DNA from: Lachnospiraceae bacterium UBA7054
GTDB lineage: Bacteria > Bacillota > Clostridia > Lachnospirales > Lachnospiraceae
Length of the DNA stretch: 10,313 nucleotides
Reading direction: 5' to 3'
NCBI GenBank assembly: GCA_002492725.1
Contig: DLAF01000056.1
Location: forward strand, 1-10,313
Part shown: piece by piece, positions 7,200 through 10,313 of the stretch
Numbering within the stretch: the stretch's first letter is position 1
How the letters are laid out: each line of letters opens with the position of its first letter
The notes under the pieces: generated by a model
Database searches by the model: none
Told to the model about the DNA's origin: nothing
The model's input: the letters and a program-made list of their open reading frames with translations, nothing else
Made by a program: the position numbers and the translations under genes

Positions 7200-7305
7200 A
7201 TTTGTTTTTCACGACGTAGTGTTTTGTAAGGTAATCGTAGGGCTATCGCAATGTGGCTGTAAGCCGGGGGTGCTAATCTGTAAAAAGAAAACAGCAAAGG
7301 GCTGC

Positions 7306-7337
7306 CTGCTGCACACCGGTATATGTGCAAAAAGCAG
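7306..7337 (+). other. Hairpin in the leader of the YxeA-family gene
   Basis: TGCACA (7310-7315) and TGTGCA (7324-7329) form a perfect 6-bp stem with an 8-nt loop. The stem is extended by CTGC (7306-7309) with GCAG (7334-7337) across an AAAA bulge. It ends 9 nt before the ribosome binding site GGAGGG (7347-7352), so it could affect translation. No known riboswitch is recognised. Confidence 0.35.
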
Positions 7338-7356
7338 CGCAGAAATGGAGGGAAAC

Positions 7357-7728
7357 ATGAAAAATGGAATCATTGCGAGAGTGGGAGTCGCAGTTGCGGC
7401 GGTATTGGGTTTTTGTATCGTCTTTACGGGGCTCCGTCTGGGGACGGCCGGGACTTACTATTATACACGGATTGATAATAGTAAGATTAAGGAAAACGAT
7501 GCTTCCGGCGGCGTCGTGAATTTCAAGGGAAGCATGGACTATCTCTATACCCTGCCCGCTTACAATGAAAAGGGGAGGGAAAAGGAGATTACTTTTGGTA
7601 CGTCGAGGCAGTTAAGAGAGGGCGCCTTCCTCAGACTGACGGTAAGCCCGCTTCGGGGCGTTGTGGAGTGGAAGGAAGTGGAATATGAGGAACTGTCGGC
7701 GGATGTGCGGGAGATGTTTGGAAAATAA
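7357..7728 (+). CDS. YxeA-family (DUF1093) membrane-anchored protein
   Basis: This 123-residue protein has one N-terminal hydrophobic helix (about residues 5-28), acting as an uncleaved anchor or signal peptide, followed by a small extracellular beta-rich domain. The segment YLYTLPAYNEKGREKEITFGTSRQLREGAFLRLTVSPLRGVVEWKEVEYEELSADV (about 63-118) carries the pattern of the YxeA family (DUF1093): Y-Y.LPAYNE.G.EK, then LREGAFL.L and GV..W.EV. The biochemical function of this family is unknown. ATG 7357 is chosen because GGAGGG lies just upstream and the membrane helix begins right after; the frame continues open to 7219 but only through the untranslated leader. The gene is single, bounded by a terminator on the left and the convergent GH31 gene 45 bp beyond its stop. 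Its position between two glycosidases is not by itself evidence of a shared role. Confidence 0.85.
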   Translation: MKNGIIARVGVAVAAVLGFCIVFTGLRLGTAGTYYYTRIDNSKIKENDASGGVVNFKGSMDYLYTLPAYNEKGREKEITFGTSRQLREGAFLRLTVSPLRGVVEWKEVEYEELSADVREMFGK

Positions 7729-7733
7729 GCGGA

Positions 7734-7762
7734 GCTGTACACGCATTGCTTTGTGTGACAGC
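7734..7762. terminator. Hairpin between convergent genes, possible bidirectional terminator
   Basis: GCTGTACAC (7734-7742) pairs with GTGT-G-ACAGC (7753-7762; one bulged G), making a 9-bp stem with a 10-nt loop. It lies exactly between the YxeA-family stop and the GH31 stop. Neither side has a strong T-tract, so termination would be weak or factor-assisted. Confidence 0.4.
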
Positions 7763-7773
7763 CCTGCGGCTTC

Positions 7774-10128
7774 CTATCTGATGATTTCTACTGACAGACT
7801 TCCTTTGCGGAAACGGGTATCGCCTTCGGTATCCCACTGCACGGTTCCGGCCTCGTCGTCATAAACGATGTGGGTCAGGCAGTATTCGCCTTTTTCATAG
7901 CCGTAGCCGTCTCCGGCGTCCTCATAGAACGTGTAGGAACCATTCTTTCCGGCATAGACCAGAAGAAGGATGTCCTGCCCTTCCATACGGGCACTGCCAT
8001 CCTGCGGCTGTGTTGTCGGCAGGATGGCACCTTCCCGCACGAATACGGGAATGCTGTCAATTCCGACAGGCGCCTGAGTACATTGGCCGCCCTCATATCT
8101 GCGGTTGTCCCGAAGATCGTACCAGCCGCATCCCGCGGGCAGATATACAGTGCGGGTATGCGCTGCGCTGCCTGCCTGTAAATCCTGCATGGGGCTTGTC
8201 ACCGGACAGATCAAAAGGGAGGGGCCGAGCATAAACTCGTCGGTGATATCTGCCGCCTGCGCGTCTGCGGAGAATGCGGAATACAAAGGCTGCATCATCA
8301 GTGCATCTTCCCGCCATACGGCGCCGGCGGTGGAATAGAGATAGGGCAGCAGACGGTATCTTAAGCGGATTGCCGCGCAGAGCGCTTCATAGATTGGGTC
8401 ACCATCCGTGCCAAACTGCCACGGCTCTTTCGGAAAATCCGTTCCATGGCTGCGAAAAATGGGCAGAAAGGCACCGTATTGGAACCAGCGGACATAGAGT
8501 TCCCGATACGCAGGGTCTTCCAGACCCTTGTCATAATCGCCGTTCCAGAACCAGGAAGCGCCCCGTTTCACAAAAAATGCGCCGATATCAAGCGTCCAGT
8601 AGGGCAGGCCGCAGATGCTGAATTGCAGACCGGCAACAATCTGTCTGCGCAGCGTTTCCCAGCTTGCGGAAATATCGCCTGACCAAAGGATGGTGCCGTA
8701 TTTTTGGCTGCCCGGCCAGCCGCCGCGTGTGAGATTGACGACTCTTTTATCTTCCGTGCAGGAGCGTTGGCCTTCGTAGATGCTTTTTGCATGATACAGG
8801 CAATAGGCCGCGGATTTTTCAGGCGGCATACAGCCTGCGGCGTTCGATACAAACGCGTGGTACATCTCGCTGGCTTCCGGCTTCATCTCGCGGCCCCATT
8901 CCGGCGTGATCGGTTCGCTGGAATCGCACCACCAGGCATCTACGCCGTGCGCAAATAATCCCTTTTGTACCTGTTCCCAGTAAAGGCGGCGCCCTTCGGG
9001 CAGAAAAGCGTTGTAGATCCCACCTGCGGCAAGGAGCAGGCCCTTTTCCTGAAATTCCCGATAATTGTCGCTTTTTTCATCCATCGTAGGCCAGATGGAG
9101 ATCATGAAGTGAACGTCCATCTCATGAAGCCTGCGTATCATGTCGGCAGGATCGGGGAAGCGGGCGGCGTCAAATGTTTTTTGACCCCACAGACCGTCCG
9201 ACCAGCTCATCCAGTCCAGGATCAGCGTGTCAATACCGATTTGCTTCCGGCGGAATGTTTCCGCTGTTGTCAGCAGATCTTCGGCGTCCTCATAGCGCTC
9301 CTTGGACTGCATGTAGCCGAAGGCCCATTTGGGCAGCATGGCGGCGCGGCCTGTCAGCCTGCGGACCGCCGCAGTCACATCGGCGGGTGTATTTGCCGCA
9401 ATAAAATAGTAATCCAGATATTCATCCGCTTCCGTATACAGATAGGAACCGTACTGTGTGTCATTGAAGATGGCAGGGCTCTGCGTGGAGAGCAGGATGC
9501 CCCAGCTTTTGTCGGATATCAGAACAGGCAGCGATATTTTCAGATTGGCAGGATGGAGATACTGTGTCGTATGACGCAGGTTCCAGACGCCTTCTTCCGC
9601 CTGCCCAAGACCGTAAAGTCTTTCGTCTTCCGCAAAGGTAAGGTGCAGTCTGGTATGACAGAGTTTTCCTGTCCATACGCGATCCGCCCGACGGATCTGT
9701 TGTTTTTCTCCGTCTGGTGTCTGTATTTTCTCAATTTCGGTATTTTCATTGACCACCGTTTGGTAAACATCGAATTCTTCCACGTTTTTGCTCTCGTATT
9801 CCCGTTCTGCGAGCAGCAGGGAACCATCTGTCCGCAGAAAGCGGATGGAGCCGGAAACTTTTCTGATTACAACTTGTAATAATTTGGTAACGAGTCGGAT
9901 TTCTGAGCCGCTTTCCTCCCACGTCCACTGACAGGAGGCGGACAGATCCGCAAATTCCTCTCCCTGCGCCTTGGAAAACGTATCGCCTTTCGTAAAAGAG
10001 ACGCGAAGGACTCCGCTCTCCTGCGGAATGATGCGCGTAAGCCCCGCATCCGCCTCCAGATAGAGGGCATTTTCCTGCCGGTATGCCTTTGTGATGTTTC
10101 GCTTCTTTCTTAATTCCGCCTGCAGCAT
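7774..10128 (-). CDS. GH31 family alpha-glycosidase (alpha-xylosidase/alpha-glucosidase-like)
   Basis: This 784-residue retaining glycoside hydrolase of family GH31 has an N-terminal beta-sandwich (about residues 5-260) with the GH31 LYGLGQ segment (171-176). The TIM-barrel domain (about 265-600) contains WAFGYMQSKERY (268-279), the nucleophile segment DAWWCDSSEP (397-406; Asp402), the acid/base segment LWSGDISASWETLRRQI (481-497; Asp485), LDIGAFF (513-519) and FRSHGTD (558-564). C-terminal beta domains end with TFYEDAGDGYGYEKGEY (733-749), typical of a DUF5110-like module. The architecture resembles alpha-xylosidases and related exo-alpha-glycosidases; substrate cannot be fixed, and alpha-glucosidase or alpha-N-acetylgalactosaminidase activity remains possible. 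There is no signal peptide, so it is cytoplasmic. Start ATG 10128 is chosen for GGAGGT at 10133-10138; TTG 10173 lies too close to the predicted transcription start. Confidence 0.9.
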   Translation of the reverse strand: MLQAELRKKRNITKAYRQENALYLEADAGLTRIIPQESGVLRVSFTKGDTFSKAQGEEFADLSASCQWTWEESGSEIRLVTKLLQVVIRKVSGSIRFLRTDGSLLLAEREYESKNVEEFDVYQTVVNENTEIEKIQTPDGEKQQIRRADRVWTGKLCHTRLHLTFAEDERLYGLGQAEEGVWNLRHTTQYLHPANLKISLPVLISDKSWGILLSTQSPAIFNDTQYGSYLYTEADEYLDYYFIAANTPADVTAAVRRLTGRAAMLPKWAFGYMQSKERYEDAEDLLTTAETFRRKQIGIDTLILDWMSWSDGLWGQKTFDAARFPDPADMIRRLHEMDVHFMISIWPTMDEKSDNYREFQEKGLLLAAGGIYNAFLPEGRRLYWEQVQKGLFAHGVDAWWCDSSEPITPEWGREMKPEASEMYHAFVSNAAGCMPPEKSAAYCLYHAKSIYEGQRSCTEDKRVVNLTRGGWPGSQKYGTILWSGDISASWETLRRQIVAGLQFSICGLPYWTLDIGAFFVKRGASWFWNGDYDKGLEDPAYRELYVRWFQYGAFLPIFRSHGTDFPKEPWQFGTDGDPIYEALCAAIRLRYRLLPYLYSTAGAVWREDALMMQPLYSAFSADAQAADITDEFMLGPSLLICPVTSPMQDLQAGSAAHTRTVYLPAGCGWYDLRDNRRYEGGQCTQAPVGIDSIPVFVREGAILPTTQPQDGSARMEGQDILLLVYAGKNGSYTFYEDAGDGYGYEKGEYCLTHIVYDDEAGTVQWDTEGDTRFRKGSLSVEIIR

Positions 10129-10132
10129 AGCT

Positions 10133-10138
10133 ACCTCC
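10133..10138 (-). promoter_or_regulatory. Ribosome binding site deciding the GH31 start
   Basis: On the minus strand GGAGGT lies 4-5 nt before ATG 10128. The in-frame ATG at 10140 would put this site within its own first codons, and TTG 10173 has no site upstream. The short spacing matches that of the YxeA-family gene. Confidence 0.6.
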
Positions 10139-10181
10139 ATGTCGGAGCTTTTTGATTTTTGCTCCCTTTGCAATTTTTTAT

Positions 10182-10210
10182 ATTTTAGCTTATTTGGGGT
10201 AGGAATACAA
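10182..10210 (-). promoter_or_regulatory. Promoter of the GH31 gene
   Basis: Reading the minus strand, TTGTAT (10210-10205) is followed after 17 bp by TAAAAT (10187-10182), the latter matching five of six -10 positions. Transcription would begin near 10175, giving a leader of about 45 nt to ATG 10128. Confidence 0.45.
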
Positions 10211-10245
10211 GCGAGACGAAAGGGAGAAATGAGAGGGGAAGAAAT

Positions 10246-10281
10246 ATAGAATCAGAGAGTTGGTTGGCTTTGAGATTCTAT
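10246..10281. repeat. 8-bp perfect inverted repeat upstream of the GH31 promoter
   Basis: ATAGAATC (10246-10253) and GATTCTAT (10274-10281) are perfect inverted copies with a 20-nt spacer. On the minus strand the stem runs into TATTTCTT, so it could be a weak terminator of a gene to the right; it could instead be an operator about 35 bp upstream of the GH31 -35 box. The rest of 10211-10313 is purine-rich on the + strand and shows no gene. Confidence 0.35.
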
Positions 10282-10313
10282 TAAAACAGGGTGATTTGCA
10301 ACAATAAAATCAA

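Noticed and set aside
7219..7356. Longer N-terminus for the YxeA-family protein
   Set aside because: The extension contains the leader hairpin and ribosome binding site, has no start signal of its own, and would put 46 odd residues before the membrane anchor.
8965..9879. 304-residue open frame on the + strand opposite the GH31 gene
   Set aside because: It lies wholly antisense to a GH31 gene with all catalytic motifs, has no recognisable domain or good ribosome binding site, and is rich in Cys, His and Arg as expected of a shadow frame.
1..10313. Mobile element, CRISPR or phage defence island
   Set aside because: No transposase, integrase, terminal repeats, direct-repeat array, nuclease or toxin-antitoxin gene was found; the gene content is ordinary metabolic and signalling.

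Overview
The window looks like a chromosomal segment of an anaerobic Firmicute, most likely a gut-type Clostridia or Lachnospiraceae relative. This is inferred from strong GGAGG-type ribosome binding sites, base composition that looks close to balanced by eye, a paired-permease NatA-like ABC exporter, an sCache-HAMP-GGDEF cyclase, a compact XRE regulator and intracellular glycoside hydrolases without signal peptides. I see no mobile elements, CRISPR array, tRNA or rRNA.

Positions 1-2847 hold the end of an ABC exporter operon on the + strand. It contains the C-terminal tail of a gene entering from the left (possibly another ATPase), a complete NatA-like ATPase, and two six-helix-type ABC-2 permeases of the ABC2_membrane_6/DUF990 kind. 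The genes are tightly packed (5-bp gap, 4-bp overlap, 6-bp gap). A separate gene follows (2938-4221) for a membrane diguanylate cyclase with an extracellular Cache sensor, probably from its own promoter.

Positions 4230-7064 hold an XRE-family regulator (- strand) that converges on the cyclase gene and diverges from a GH95 alpha-L-fucosidase gene (+ strand). The shared intergenic region carries repeated ACAACA boxes, a 7-bp inverted repeat and a good sigma-A-type promoter for the fucosidase. The regulator may therefore control itself and the fucosidase.

After the fucosidase come a possible short transcript ending at a rho-independent terminator, then a small membrane-anchored YxeA-family (DUF1093) gene. 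A GH31 alpha-glycosidase gene lies convergently on the - strand (7774-10128), with its own promoter near the right edge.

GH95 and GH31 enzymes together suggest intracellular trimming of imported fucosylated oligosaccharides. Xyloglucan fragments (alpha-1,2-fucose plus alpha-xylose) or host blood-group-like glycans are the obvious candidates, but no importer, beta-galactosidase or beta-glucosidase lies in the window. No clearly unprecedented system is visible. The most interesting leads are the regulatory architecture between the XRE gene and the fucosidase, the cyclase with a non-standard GGEEM active-site motif and no inhibitory site, and the possible small RNA downstream of the fucosidase.
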